This document shows positions 19,351 through 27,829 of a stretch of DNA of 36,475 nt, in pieces. The stretch spans positions 1 through 36,475 of the forward strand of contig JAHLWT010000150.1 of NCBI GenBank assembly GCA_019057775.1, given 5' to 3'. The notes under the pieces were generated by a model. It was not told the origin of the DNA, searched no databases, and worked only from the letters and a program-made list of their open reading frames with translations. The stretch is from Promethearchaeota archaeon. Lineage in GTDB: Archaea > Asgardarchaeota > Lokiarchaeia > Sigynarchaeales > SOKP01. Position numbers and translations under genes: made by a program. Each line of letters opens with the position of its first letter. Position 1 is the stretch's first letter.

Positions 19351-20286
19351 ATGTCAAAGAAATTAGCCTTCATGGGCCTCGATAACGCCGGTAAGACCAG
19401 TATTATAACAGCTATAACTAAACGGTTCGGTTTTGAGGAAGATATTGGAGTTTTACTACCAACCAGAAGAATAGCAAGAGACTCTTTTAAATTTTTGGGT
19501 ATAGAGTTTTCCCGTTTAGATTTTGGAGGACAAAAGCAATACAGAGAAGAATACCTAAAAAATCCAACAAAATATCTTGGTGGTGCAGATTTAGTTTTCT
19601 TCGTAATAGATGCCCAAGATTATAATAGATATATTGAATCGATAGATTATTTAGAAAAAATTCTGCTTTTCTATAAGGAAGAACAAGAAGACCCTAAAGT
19701 GCTCGTAATGTTTCACAAATTCGATCCACAGCTTGTAGCCGAAAAAGAAATTAACAAAAAGATACTAACACTAAAACAAGCGCTAACACATTACTCTAAT
19801 GCTTTTGACATATTTTTCTTTGAGACTACGATTTTTGACATAAAGTCAATTATGGATGCATTTTCTAGTGGCTTGTCAATGTTATTCGAAAAGATGGAGA
19901 TGGTATCAAATTTATTTGCCGAAATAAGTAAAAACTACAACTCAATATTAATCGCTTTATTTGATGCCAAGGGAATAACGCTTGGAGAATTTTTCCGACC
20001 ACATCTTCAATTAAGAGAAAAATTAAAGATTTATGAAATTTATTTAGAGCTACAAAAACGTGTTGTAGGTGAGAATAGAAATTTACTTGAGTTTTCAGAT
20101 AAATTTGAAAGTGGCGAAAGATTCTCAGGTATTATTGAAGTTCTCAAATTTGGGAATCTAGATTTCTATTTGTTATTTATAGTCGAAGAGAATAAGAAAG
20201 ATTTAGAAAAAACCATTTCTGTATTAGACAAGATTGAAGCAGCAAAACCTCAAATGGAAAACTTAATTTTACAAATAATACAATAA
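19351..20286 (+). CDS. Rag/Gtr-like small GTPase with C-terminal roadblock/longin-like domain
   Basis: 311 residues. G1 is G9-L-D-N-A-G-K15-T16; G2 is T38 before K-F-L-G; G3 is D57-F-G-G-Q61; G4 is H122-K-F-D125, where the usual Asn is His as in the Rag/Gtr family; G5 is E-T-T-I-F-D, like T-S-I-W-D of RagA. After about residue 185 comes a second domain (L-I-A-L-F-D-A ... F-Y-L-L-F-I-V-E-E) with the length and strand order of the C-terminal roadblock domain of eukaryotic Rag GTPases, which pairs them as dimers and docks them on Ragulator. Likely a cytosolic or membrane-peripheral nutrient- or state-sensing switch; partners are not known. No lipid-anchor motif is visible. It follows the ubiquitin-like gene and is convergent with the tRNA and eS25. 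Confidence 0.9.
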   Translation: MSKKLAFMGLDNAGKTSIITAITKRFGFEEDIGVLLPTRRIARDSFKFLGIEFSRLDFGGQKQYREEYLKNPTKYLGGADLVFFVIDAQDYNRYIESIDYLEKILLFYKEEQEDPKVLVMFHKFDPQLVAEKEINKKILTLKQALTHYSNAFDIFFFETTIFDIKSIMDAFSSGLSMLFEKMEMVSNLFAEISKNYNSILIALFDAKGITLGEFFRPHLQLREKLKIYEIYLELQKRVVGENRNLLEFSDKFESGERFSGIIEVLKFGNLDFYLLFIVEENKKDLEKTISVLDKIEAAKPQMENLILQIIQ

Positions 20287-20297
20287 TTTTATAAAAG

Positions 20298-20402
20298 CGC
20301 AGATGGAGGGAATCGAACCCCCGAACGCTTACGCGCACCGGCTCTCTCGGTTATTATAAGATACGCTCGAAGCCGGCGTCTTACCAGCTAGGCTACATCT
20401 GC
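20298..20402 (-). tRNA. tRNA-Ser(CGA) with intron
   Basis: Acceptor stem GCAGATG/CATCTGC (7 perfect pairs) with discriminator G, no encoded CCA. D arm GCCT-loop with GG-AGAC; the pair at positions 11-24 is C-A, an unusual mismatch. Anticodon stem CCGGC/GCCGG, loop TTCGAGA, anticodon CGA (reads the serine codon UCG). A long variable arm with stem GCGC/GCGT closed by a GTAA tetraloop and T arm GGGGG-TTCGATT-CCCTC. The class II variable arm and discriminator G fit serine. Spliced length is 83 bases. The gene is on the minus strand, just downstream of eS25. Confidence 0.93.
20344..20365 (-). other. tRNA intron (22 nt) with bulge-helix-bulge
   Basis: Inserted after position 37, the canonical archaeal site. 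The 4-bp central helix is formed by anticodon-loop bases TTCG with intron bases CGAG, flanked by two 3-nt bulges (A-G^C and A-G^A), each cut after its second base. This is the strict BHB form recognised by the archaeal splicing endonuclease. The ends are placed to within about one base. Confidence 0.85.
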
Positions 20403-20444
20403 AAATCTCATAATTAATATCTATATCTTTATCTTAATATCATA

Positions 20445-20456
20445 GAATATAAATTT
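20445..20456 (-). promoter_or_regulatory. TATA-box candidate for tRNA-Ser
   Basis: Minus-strand AAATTTATATTC centred about 48 bases before the 5' end of the tRNA, which would give a start about 20 bases upstream of the mature tRNA. Low specificity in AT-rich DNA. Confidence 0.25.
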
Positions 20457-20538
20457 AATTTCTTGTTAAAAGTAATAGCTCAGAAGATTCAAAAGTTCTC
20501 TTAGAAAAAAATCTAACCAGATAAAAGGTTTTAGTTTA

Positions 20539-20838
20539 CTATGAAGATGGAACGTAGATTTTTAATTTTAGGGAAGGATCAAATAGTTTGATTAATCCTT
20601 CTTCTTCATAGCTTTTTAAGAGTATTTTTGCTGTAGAGACTCTTATATCATACCTTAAGGCGATATCAGTTGCTAAGATACTTTTCTTTTTTAAGATCGC
20701 TTCTTTGATTTCTTTTTCGACAGATTTTGGAACAAATGCGTCTCTTTCGACCACATTGATTAGTTTGGTCCTCCCATATTTTCTTCTTAGATTAAGAGTG
20801 CTTTTTCTAACAATCTGTTTTTCTTCTTTTTCAGACAT
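20539..20838 (-). CDS. rps25e: 30S ribosomal protein eS25
   Basis: 99 residues, with a basic N-terminal tail followed by a winged-helix domain that carries the family pattern: S-I-L-A-T-D-I-A-L-R-Y-D-I-R-V-S-T-A-K-I-L-L, then E-E-E-G-L-I-K-L and the ending L-K-I-Y-V. eS25 is on the small-subunit head near the E site and is shared by eukaryotes and a subset of archaea. The gene lies upstream of the tRNA-Ser on the same strand and is divergent from the Bud23-like rRNA methyltransferase, also a small-subunit factor, with a shared AT-rich promoter region between them. Confidence 0.85.
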   Translation of the reverse strand: MSEKEEKQIVRKSTLNLRRKYGRTKLINVVERDAFVPKSVEKEIKEAILKKKSILATDIALRYDIRVSTAKILLKSYEEEGLIKLFDPSLKLKIYVPSS

Positions 20839-20886
20839 AATAAATGTAAATCAGAAATTTTTATTCAGAATAAAAGCTGAATAAAG

Positions 20887-20900
20887 TTATAAATATTTAA
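20887..20900. promoter_or_regulatory. TATA region between eS25 and the Bud23-like gene
   Basis: TTATAAATATTTAA, nearly symmetric, about 50 bases before the eS25 start (minus) and about 95 bases before the methyltransferase start (plus). It best fits eS25 with a ~24-base leader. It may serve both directions. Confidence 0.3.
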
Positions 20901-20991
20901 AATTTAATAAAATTTTTGATTTAATATTGAAATTTGAATTTACTCCGTTCAATATGGGTTAATTGATAAAGAGCTTTAGAGTTAAAGGAAT

Positions 20992-21627
20992 TTGAATGAA
21001 GATTATTATTTTAATGTAAAAAAGAAAAGACCAGAAGAAATTTATGAAAAAGTTTCAGATTATTTTAAAGGGGAAATTCTTAGAGCATATGCTAACTCAA
21101 AAAACATAATGAGGATTCAAGAAAAAATTACAATTAGAGCTTTAGAATTATTAGATCTAAAAAAAAATGAAGCTTTAATTTTAGATGCGGGTTGTGGAGC
21201 GGGATTTACAGCAGTGTATTTAAATGAAATTGGATATCGATCAGTTGCCCTTGATATTATAGGAAATTTCTTACAATATTATGATATTAGTTTTTTAAAT
21301 CCCATTAATGCAGATATGTGTTTTACGCCTTTTAAGCCGAATACATTTGATGCTATTATTTCTATTTCGGCATTACAATGGGTATTTAGAGATATTAATG
21401 ATAAAAGTATGCATATCTTGCTAAAAAATCTCTCTAAATCTTTTTTTCATATTCTAAAGCCAAATTCCCGAGTAATTTTTCAATTTTATCCTAAGAACAA
21501 AGTGCTTATGGAAACTATTGGCAAAATAATTGCTGATAATACTGGATTTACAGGAAATTTCATAATAGATAATCCAAATCACCACAAAAAAAGAAAGATT
21601 TTTCTTTTATTAGACAAACAAGCTTAA
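20992..21627 (+). CDS. Bud23-like rRNA (guanine-N7) methyltransferase
   Basis: 211 residues, class I SAM methyltransferase. Motif I is L-D65-A-G-C-G-A-G; the rest follows the eukaryotic Bud23/WBSCR22 pattern closely: R-P-E-E near the N-terminus, R-I-Q ... R-A-L-E-L-L before motif I, S-I-S-A-L-Q-W (124-130), V-I-F-Q-F-Y-P-K-N (161-169), and G-F-T-G-N-F-I-I-D-N-P-N (185-196) close to the end. Bud23 makes m7G in the P-site region of 18S rRNA and needs Trm112, which is not in this window. The short basic nuclear tail of the eukaryotic protein is missing. Start: a TTG at 20992, after an in-frame stop at 20983 and an AAAGGA-like stretch; the next ATG (codon 40) would delete conserved sequence. Divergent from eS25. 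Confidence 0.8.
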   Translation: MNEDYYFNVKKKRPEEIYEKVSDYFKGEILRAYANSKNIMRIQEKITIRALELLDLKKNEALILDAGCGAGFTAVYLNEIGYRSVALDIIGNFLQYYDISFLNPINADMCFTPFKPNTFDAIISISALQWVFRDINDKSMHILLKNLSKSFFHILKPNSRVIFQFYPKNKVLMETIGKIIADNTGFTGNFIIDNPNHHKKRKIFLLLDKQA

Positions 21628-21793
21628 AGTGGGGAATTAGAATCAAATATTTAGCTTTTCTCACTCACTAAATTTGTTTAAGAATTTAATGATATCCATA
21701 ATGTTTTATTTAACTTTTCCCATATTATTTTTAAAAATATATTTATAATCAATTTTAGATAAAAAATATATATTAAAAAAAAAATGATTTCTT

Positions 21794-24700
21794 ATGAATA
21801 ATAAAACGAGAATAAAACCTAGATTTAAGACTTTAACGCTGATTTCAATAGTATTAATGACAAGCGTCTTCGGAACTTTTTTAACAAATGTTTACAATTC
21901 TACTCCAGAATTAACGAATGAAGGAGAGGAAGACAATAATAATAATCTCTTAAACCTAAAGTATAGTGATTCTAGTAATGTAACTTGGTGGGATAAATCA
22001 TATAGTTACCGACAAATAATTAACGTCACAAATCCTTATGCTGTAAATTTTACTGATTATGCGGTAAACATTACTTTTAATCATGCTGATCTCGTAGATG
22101 ATGGAAAATTGAACTCCGATTTAAGTGACCTCAGAATTATAGAGGATGGGAATTTAAGAAAATATTATTTTGAAAAAGATTTCCCTAATATAAATCAAAC
22201 AACAGTATGGTTTGATACAAACATTTCTGCTGGAACTACTGAGTCTGATACATTCTTATACTTCGGAAAGCCAACAGCAGAAATAGATGAGGAGGGGCAC
22301 TATTTTATGAATACAGCAACAAATGATCCCAGTGATAGTTTTGGTTGGATCAGAAACGGTAATTTTGAGTTCGAAAATAAATCAAACGCACCTGATCCAA
22401 CACGAATCAATGGTGTTGTTGGGTGGAACTGGACAGACGATGTTCCATATGATGTCGGAAATACTGATTATACTCCGAATAGTCCACCAGGAGTAGATTA
22501 TCAGCATAATATATCTGTATACAATAACCAACATGAAATTTTGAAAGGAGATTATACATTTAAATGGGGGGTGACAGATCACGAGGTGATAGAATCAAGT
22601 GCCGGGGAAGATTTTATTGGAACATTATATAGTTACCCCTTCATTATTCCAGAAATCGCAGGCTCAGGTTCACCTAAAATCTATATTAATTTTTGGCGTA
22701 ATATTAGAGTTTATGATAAGAGTAGAAATAATTTTGTACAATATTTTGCTAGAATTTCCGAAGATTATATCCAAACAATGGATTCAGGACATAATATTTT
22801 AGGTCAATATGCTGAGCGTTGGGAGAGTACCGGAACTAATAACAATAATAAGGAAAGGTTAGTAAATGTATATATGGATGAAGAAAGCACTACTAATACA
22901 GCTATTTTTGCAAATGATGTAAATGGTCCATTGAGTTTTGATGTAACCGCTCATCAAGGTAAGCTGGTTTTTCTCGAATTTGGCATGTATGGTTTAGAAG
23001 GCGCAGCGGTATCGGCATTTGGACAAATCGATGGTGTTAGATTTAATTATATACTACAAACAGATTTAGACCCATTTGTAGAACAGAGGAAAGCAGAAAT
23101 AACTATTATTGCACGAGATGTTGACGGAAGAATAGTTCCAAACGCAAAAATTTCATTAATTAATAGTACTGGCTCCCTCTATGATGTTTTAGATACACAA
23201 TACACTTCTGATGATGGATCAGCTATATTTCCAAGTGTAAGCTTTGGAGCCTACAATTTTACTGTAAATTACACTCTACCAGAAGGTAAAGAGATAGTTG
23301 TTTATAATAGTAGTGCGATAGTTGGTTTCACAAATTATACAATAAATACTGCTCAACACACATTTGATCTTCCACTGAAAATGTGGACTATTGATTTTGA
23401 AATAGTCGATTATGATAAAGAACCATTATATTTAGGTTATGTTTTAGTTAATGATTCTGCGGGAAGTGGAGAATTATTAGCAAATTTAACTCTTGATGTA
23501 AATGGTAAAGCGACTTTTCGTGGGAAAAATCAGTCAGATTATTATTATCAAGTATTTTATGATAATGATGATTACAATCTTAATCCTACAGCATTGAATG
23601 CGAGTTATATATATAGATCTAATTATGAACAGAATAATAGGGATCTAGCCCAAACACTGTATATAAAACAACTCAATCTAAATGCCATTGACGATCCTGT
23701 TTTCAATGTCAGTCAACGGGTTTATACAAATGGATCTTTAACAGAACTTGGAAATAAGAAAATTACACATGCAAATATAAATATTTCTTTGCTTGATCAG
23801 GGCTGTGACTTTACTAGTGTTCGCATTTATTATATTGATAATAATAATTCAATAGAGGGTAATCTGATATATGAAAATACGACTTATGTTTCGGCTGATA
23901 TACAAGATATCATCGATTTTGATATAAGGTATCCTCCTATAGCTTCAGCCAATTTGCCAGGAGATTCTTACGAAGCGTTTGGTTTATTGGTTGAACTCAT
24001 AGGTGATAATTCCTCAATTACAACATGTGAGGGTGTGATAAACGTTAATTTCACTGAAACTACAAATGTCTATAACGTTACAGATTTAGTTAAGCTGAAT
24101 ATAAAGATTGTTGATACATATGATGGTGGTGTTCCTTCTTGCTTTGTAAATGTTAATAGCACACAAGGTAGAGTCGCAGGATTTGATGTTGATTTAAAAA
24201 CGGATATATACAGTACAGGGTATACATTTGGACAAGGAAACACAGATGTCCCCTTTTGGTTTTTAAGAGGGTATACATATAATTTCACTTTAACTTTTCT
24301 TGGAGATCATGTAGATGTTAATGTAACTGAATCAGATCAATGGAAGGATTTTACTGCATATTATTACAATTACACCTTATGGAGCAAAAAAAATATTACT
24401 CTGAAGCTCCATTACGGAGTAGGAGTAGTGATAAATATGAGCAAGTATAAAACTATGTTTGAAGATCTAGATGTAGTAGAGCAAGCTATGTGGGGTGAAG
24501 ATGTAACTGTAAGTGTTAATTTCACTAAAACTGATGATGATTGGGCTACTCCTTCCCTCCCAGTGACGGTGCCAACAACGATAAATTGCACAGTTAGAAG
24601 TACAGGTATAGGCGCTAAAACCTACTTCACACTAAATATGGATCCAGGAGTGGGAGCAGGTATTTTTACGGCTACGTTTAATTCAAATCTGTTATCAGCA

Positions 24701-26629
24701 GGAACTAGAGGAGGTGAAGTCTATTCGGTTATTGTTTCCGGAACTAAAGAATCCTACATTGACCCTTCGGATATAAGTGGCACTATTTATGTAGAAGCCG
24801 TCCCAACTGTGTTAAGTATGCATGATTATGATAACACCTCAATTGAAATCGATGAAATTTCAGAAGTGTTTGGCGAATCAATTAATTTAACTGTCAAATA
24901 TTATAACGATACAAATTCTCCATTTACCGATGCTATACTGACCTATGAATGGTTAAGTCTTGATCCTATTCAATTCTATGAAGACCCTAATAATGCAGGT
25001 TATTACACAACAAGCTTAAATACATCTTTAGCAGAAGTTTGGGGATTGCGATCAATCACAGTTAAAGCTATATGGGAAAATTATACAACGCAGACTTTAT
25101 TAACTTCTCTTAGTATTACAGAAAGACCAACATCACTCAATGGAGAACTTGACTTAGTTTATCTCAGCTCGAAAGTGTGGGTTCAGAATCCTAATCCCTT
25201 CGAATTCACTTATCAAGATACATTGATTTCGGAGAATATTGGTAATTTAACCGCTGCAACCTATATTTGGGAACGCTTATATCCAAATGGAACTAGAATT
25301 CCTGGATTACATGGTTCTGGAGATTTAGTTCAAAATATTAATACTTCTCATGTCTTAGATTTTAAAACGGAATTAAAAGAGATTGGTAATTACTATTTAT
25401 ATGTTACTTTACACAAACAAAACTATAAACCAAAATCAGCTCTCATAAATTTAGAAATTCGGTCAAGAGAATTTAGTTATGCTTTACAGCCAGGTAAAAT
25501 AATTGATGGTATCATGACGATAGAAAATGGAGTTTCTATAGATTTAAGTATGTCGCTTCATGATTTAACTAGAAATATTCCATTACAAGGAGCTACGGTA
25601 TCAATGAGTTATCAAAATGTCAACTATCCCTTTATTGAAGGGGGAAGCGGATCATATTCAGTAAATATAGCAAATTACACTCGATTAGACGAAGATGCAA
25701 CTTCTGAAACTTCAACAACAGGTATTATTATTTCTAAAGCGAATTTTACAACACAGATAATTGACGTTACAGTACTTTTAAATAATAGAATATTTGACTA
25801 CGATTTCTCAGAGGAGTTTAAAGAAAATCTGGTTAAAGTAATATCTGGGGATAGTTTAACTTTTGACGTTACTCTTGAAAATTCTAAGGATCAATCTCAA
25901 ATAATTGATGCGACTATTATCCTTACAATCGATGATCAACCATATGATATAGATATTATTAATAATGGAGATGGAACCTACACCTTTAGTTTTCTCAAAA
26001 ATTATCCCAAAGCTTTCACATCGAGTAATACTCTTTCTGGAGAAATAACAATACAGAAGACTAACTATAAAACCGTATATATCCCTATAACAATCCAGAT
26101 AAAAATGGAAGAGATATTTCCAAATGTACCAACATTTTACTTTATCTTGATAACAGGAGCTGTTATAGGTGTAGTAGGCAGTATTGTAGCGTATAGAGTG
26201 ATTCAACAGGCGAGGATTCCTAAACATGTTAAGAAGATTAGGAAAGTTAAAGGTTTAATAAAATCGAAGAAGAAAATTGCTGATATACCTTCAATTCCTA
26301 GTAAAAACGCAATGATTGCCAAAATTTTTAGAGACGACTGGAAAACAATAGGCCTTGATATTGGTGATGCATTGGGTTTAAAGGACATTAAAGCCAAGAA
26401 ATTATCAATAAAGGAAAAAGAAGACCAAGGGAAAATTAAGGAGAAGAAATTAGAAAAGGAGAAAATTAAGAAGGACAAATTGGAAAAGAAGAGACTAGAA
26501 AGAGAAAAACAGGAACAAGAGAGATTAGAAAAGAAGAGGCTGGAAAAGGAGAAACTGGAAAAAGAGAAGCTAGAAAAAGAAAAATTAGAAGATAATGAAT
26601 TACCAAAAGAGAGAGGTGAAAATAACTAA
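21794..26629 (+). CDS. Receptor-like surface protein 1: DUF2341, jelly-roll-like module, Ig-like repeats, TM, E/K-rich cytoplasmic tail
   Basis: 1,611 residues. A hydrophobic segment at ~13-31 is a signal peptide or anchor. A DUF2341 domain starts at W65-W66 (Y-R-Q-I-I-N-V-T-N-P) and ends about 165. Next is a module (about 176-431) beginning N-G-N-F-E-F and ending with a I-D-G-V-R-F strand, like carbohydrate-binding jelly rolls. Then come several Ig/carboxypeptidase-regulatory-like beta repeats rich in N-x-S/T sites. A single helix at ~1448-1472 crosses the membrane, followed by a ~139-residue basic/acidic tail with L-E-K-E-K repeats, ending L-P-K-E-R-G-E-N-N. The outside is large and glycosylation-rich, the inside is a charged helix. 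The stop overlaps the next start by one base (TAATG). It is paralogous to the protein at 29265. Confidence 0.85.
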   Translation: MNNKTRIKPRFKTLTLISIVLMTSVFGTFLTNVYNSTPELTNEGEEDNNNNLLNLKYSDSSNVTWWDKSYSYRQIINVTNPYAVNFTDYAVNITFNHADLVDDGKLNSDLSDLRIIEDGNLRKYYFEKDFPNINQTTVWFDTNISAGTTESDTFLYFGKPTAEIDEEGHYFMNTATNDPSDSFGWIRNGNFEFENKSNAPDPTRINGVVGWNWTDDVPYDVGNTDYTPNSPPGVDYQHNISVYNNQHEILKGDYTFKWGVTDHEVIESSAGEDFIGTLYSYPFIIPEIAGSGSPKIYINFWRNIRVYDKSRNNFVQYFARISEDYIQTMDSGHNILGQYAERWESTGTNNNNKERLVNVYMDEESTTNTAIFANDVNGPLSFDVTAHQGKLVFLEFGMYGLEGAAVSAFGQIDGVRFNYILQTDLDPFVEQRKAEITIIARDVDGRIVPNAKISLINSTGSLYDVLDTQYTSDDGSAIFPSVSFGAYNFTVNYTLPEGKEIVVYNSSAIVGFTNYTINTAQHTFDLPLKMWTIDFEIVDYDKEPLYLGYVLVNDSAGSGELLANLTLDVNGKATFRGKNQSDYYYQVFYDNDDYNLNPTALNASYIYRSNYEQNNRDLAQTLYIKQLNLNAIDDPVFNVSQRVYTNGSLTELGNKKITHANINISLLDQGCDFTSVRIYYIDNNNSIEGNLIYENTTYVSADIQDIIDFDIRYPPIASANLPGDSYEAFGLLVELIGDNSSITTCEGVINVNFTETTNVYNVTDLVKLNIKIVDTYDGGVPSCFVNVNSTQGRVAGFDVDLKTDIYSTGYTFGQGNTDVPFWFLRGYTYNFTLTFLGDHVDVNVTESDQWKDFTAYYYNYTLWSKKNITLKLHYGVGVVINMSKYKTMFEDLDVVEQAMWGEDVTVSVNFTKTDDDWATPSLPVTVPTTINCTVRSTGIGAKTYFTLNMDPGVGAGIFTATFNSNLLSAGTRGGEVYSVIVSGTKESYIDPSDISGTIYVEAVPTVLSMHDYDNTSIEIDEISEVFGESINLTVKYYNDTNSPFTDAILTYEWLSLDPIQFYEDPNNAGYYTTSLNTSLAEVWGLRSITVKAIWENYTTQTLLTSLSITERPTSLNGELDLVYLSSKVWVQNPNPFEFTYQDTLISENIGNLTAATYIWERLYPNGTRIPGLHGSGDLVQNINTSHVLDFKTELKEIGNYYLYVTLHKQNYKPKSALINLEIRSREFSYALQPGKIIDGIMTIENGVSIDLSMSLHDLTRNIPLQGATVSMSYQNVNYPFIEGGSGSYSVNIANYTRLDEDATSETSTTGIIISKANFTTQIIDVTVLLNNRIFDYDFSEEFKENLVKVISGDSLTFDVTLENSKDQSQIIDATIILTIDDQPYDIDIINNGDGTYTFSFLKNYPKAFTSSNTLSGEITIQKTNYKTVYIPITIQIKMEEIFPNVPTFYFILITGAVIGVVGSIVAYRVIQQARIPKHVKKIRKVKGLIKSKKKIADIPSIPSKNAMIAKIFRDDWKTIGLDIGDALGLKDIKAKKLSIKEKEDQGKIKEKKLEKEKIKKDKLEKKRLEREKQEQERLEKKRLEKEKLEKEKLEKEKLEDNELPKERGENN
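26410..26610 (+). repeat. E/K-rich repeat region in the tail of surface protein 1
   Basis: Encodes about 67 residues with Leu every five residues (L-E-K-E-K, L-E-K-K-R units). A 24-base stretch at 26498-26521 is identical to two stretches in the paralog. Confidence 0.7.
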
Positions 26630-27741
26630 TGCCTATAGGACTAGTGATGATGAGATGGGATATTAAAGTCAGTACAGAAATTCTGGCTAAATATCCAGAA
26701 GAGCTTCTTATTAGTGAAGAGACTCTAATGCAAATTTATGCAGCTCATGAGTACACAGGAGAACCAGGGATGATTAGTTTGCTAGTAGGGCCCTTGAATA
26801 TTGCTTCATACTACACAGGTCGAGAAAAACCGCTTTATATTATCCTTTTACTAAACTTAGATGAGGATGCAGATGCGTATGAGGGAGGTTTGGCAGATAT
26901 CTCTAGAGTTATCTTCCAAAATTTTGAAGATAATGCTTATCTTGATATGATTCCCTTTCTTTTCCAAAGATTGTCAACGTATCCCCATCTAAATGAAGAA
27001 CAAAGCTTAGCTATTACATATATGGACAATGTAAATCGTTTAATAATTGAAAGACTGAGAGAAGAGGGGGTTATAACCAAATCCGAATTAAAGATATGGT
27101 TAAAAGACCGATATAGAGAAGGTTTTTTTGACGTTGATGCTATCCTTATGGAATTGATTAAAAAGGAGATAATAAAGGAAACTTCTGTTAAGGGAATGCC
27201 ATCAGAATTAATTTTCCTGATTAATGATCTCCTTATGGTCAGAAGACCGCCTATCAAATTACTTAAAAATCCTGATGAACGGGGACTTCCAGAAAGGTTT
27301 ATTGATGAATATGCCGCCGCTGTTAAAAATTTCTTTCAAAAATATCGGCCTAGTGAAGAAGATAACCTTAAAATTTTGGATGAAGTAATTGCTGATCCTC
27401 AAGTATATGAGATTTTAAAATTATTAAGAATATCAATTGTTACTAAAAACGTTCTTGAGAAACTTAGAAAAAAAGGAGTAGATGATATTGATGGAGGCTT
27501 AAAGAAACTATGGGATAACCAAATGATTCATGTCTTTCAAGATACAAAGGGGACTGAATATTACGCCCTACTTAGTGATTTTCATAGCTCATTGTTCTAC
27601 CCTAAATATATGTTAAACACAATCATCTATCAATATGGAGTAAAATCAAAATCTGATGGAGTCTTGATTGAATACCTAAATGTACTTGATGATAATTATC
27701 GTTCCTCTAAATTAAAAAGTGAAGTTGAAGAAGTAGAGTAA
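26629..27741 (+). CDS. Cytoplasmic adaptor 1: longin/roadblock-like domain plus winged-helix segments
   Basis: 370 residues, no membrane helix. Residues 1-115 form an alpha/beta domain starting M-P-I-G-L-V-M-M-R-W-D and including E-I-L-A-K-Y-P, I-S-L-L-V-G, N-I-A-S-Y-Y-T-G and Y-I-I-L-L-L-N-L, the strand pattern of a longin/roadblock-like sheet. Two helix-turn-helix-with-wing segments follow (about 140-205 with V-I-T-K-S-E-L-K-I-W-L, and about 262-325 with L-R-K-K-G-V-D-D-I-D), then a helical end. The same gene order and one-base overlap occur in the second cassette, and the two adaptors align end to end. The strict coupling to a receptor-like gene implies that the protein binds its tail. No DNA-binding role is proven; winged helices also bind proteins. 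The domain calls are by pattern. Confidence 0.7.
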   Translation: MPIGLVMMRWDIKVSTEILAKYPEELLISEETLMQIYAAHEYTGEPGMISLLVGPLNIASYYTGREKPLYIILLLNLDEDADAYEGGLADISRVIFQNFEDNAYLDMIPFLFQRLSTYPHLNEEQSLAITYMDNVNRLIIERLREEGVITKSELKIWLKDRYREGFFDVDAILMELIKKEIIKETSVKGMPSELIFLINDLLMVRRPPIKLLKNPDERGLPERFIDEYAAAVKNFFQKYRPSEEDNLKILDEVIADPQVYEILKLLRISIVTKNVLEKLRKKGVDDIDGGLKKLWDNQMIHVFQDTKGTEYYALLSDFHSSLFYPKYMLNTIIYQYGVKSKSDGVLIEYLNVLDDNYRSSKLKSEVEEVE

Positions 27742-27759
27742 ACTTATATAATTAGATTA

Positions 27760-27777
27760 TTTTTTTATTTTTTTTTA
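27760..27777 (+). terminator. Oligo-T terminator after cassette 1
   Basis: T-rich tract 18 bases downstream of the adaptor stop codon, in the gap to the convergent GTPase gene. No hairpin is seen. Confidence 0.45.
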
Positions 27778-27829
27778 TTGTATTGTTTATTGTTTCTTAT
27801 AAATATTAATAGAATTTGAATTATAGTTT

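Noticed and set aside
20281..20402. Other tRNA identity (class I, e.g. a CGA-like arginine reading)
   Set aside because: Anticodon CGA pairs with UCG (Ser), and the long variable arm with GTAA loop plus discriminator G fit serine only.
25856..26227. 123-residue minus-strand ORF within surface protein 1
   Set aside because: Antisense shadow; Tyr/Cys/Ile-rich composition is typical of the reverse of this AT-rich coding frame.
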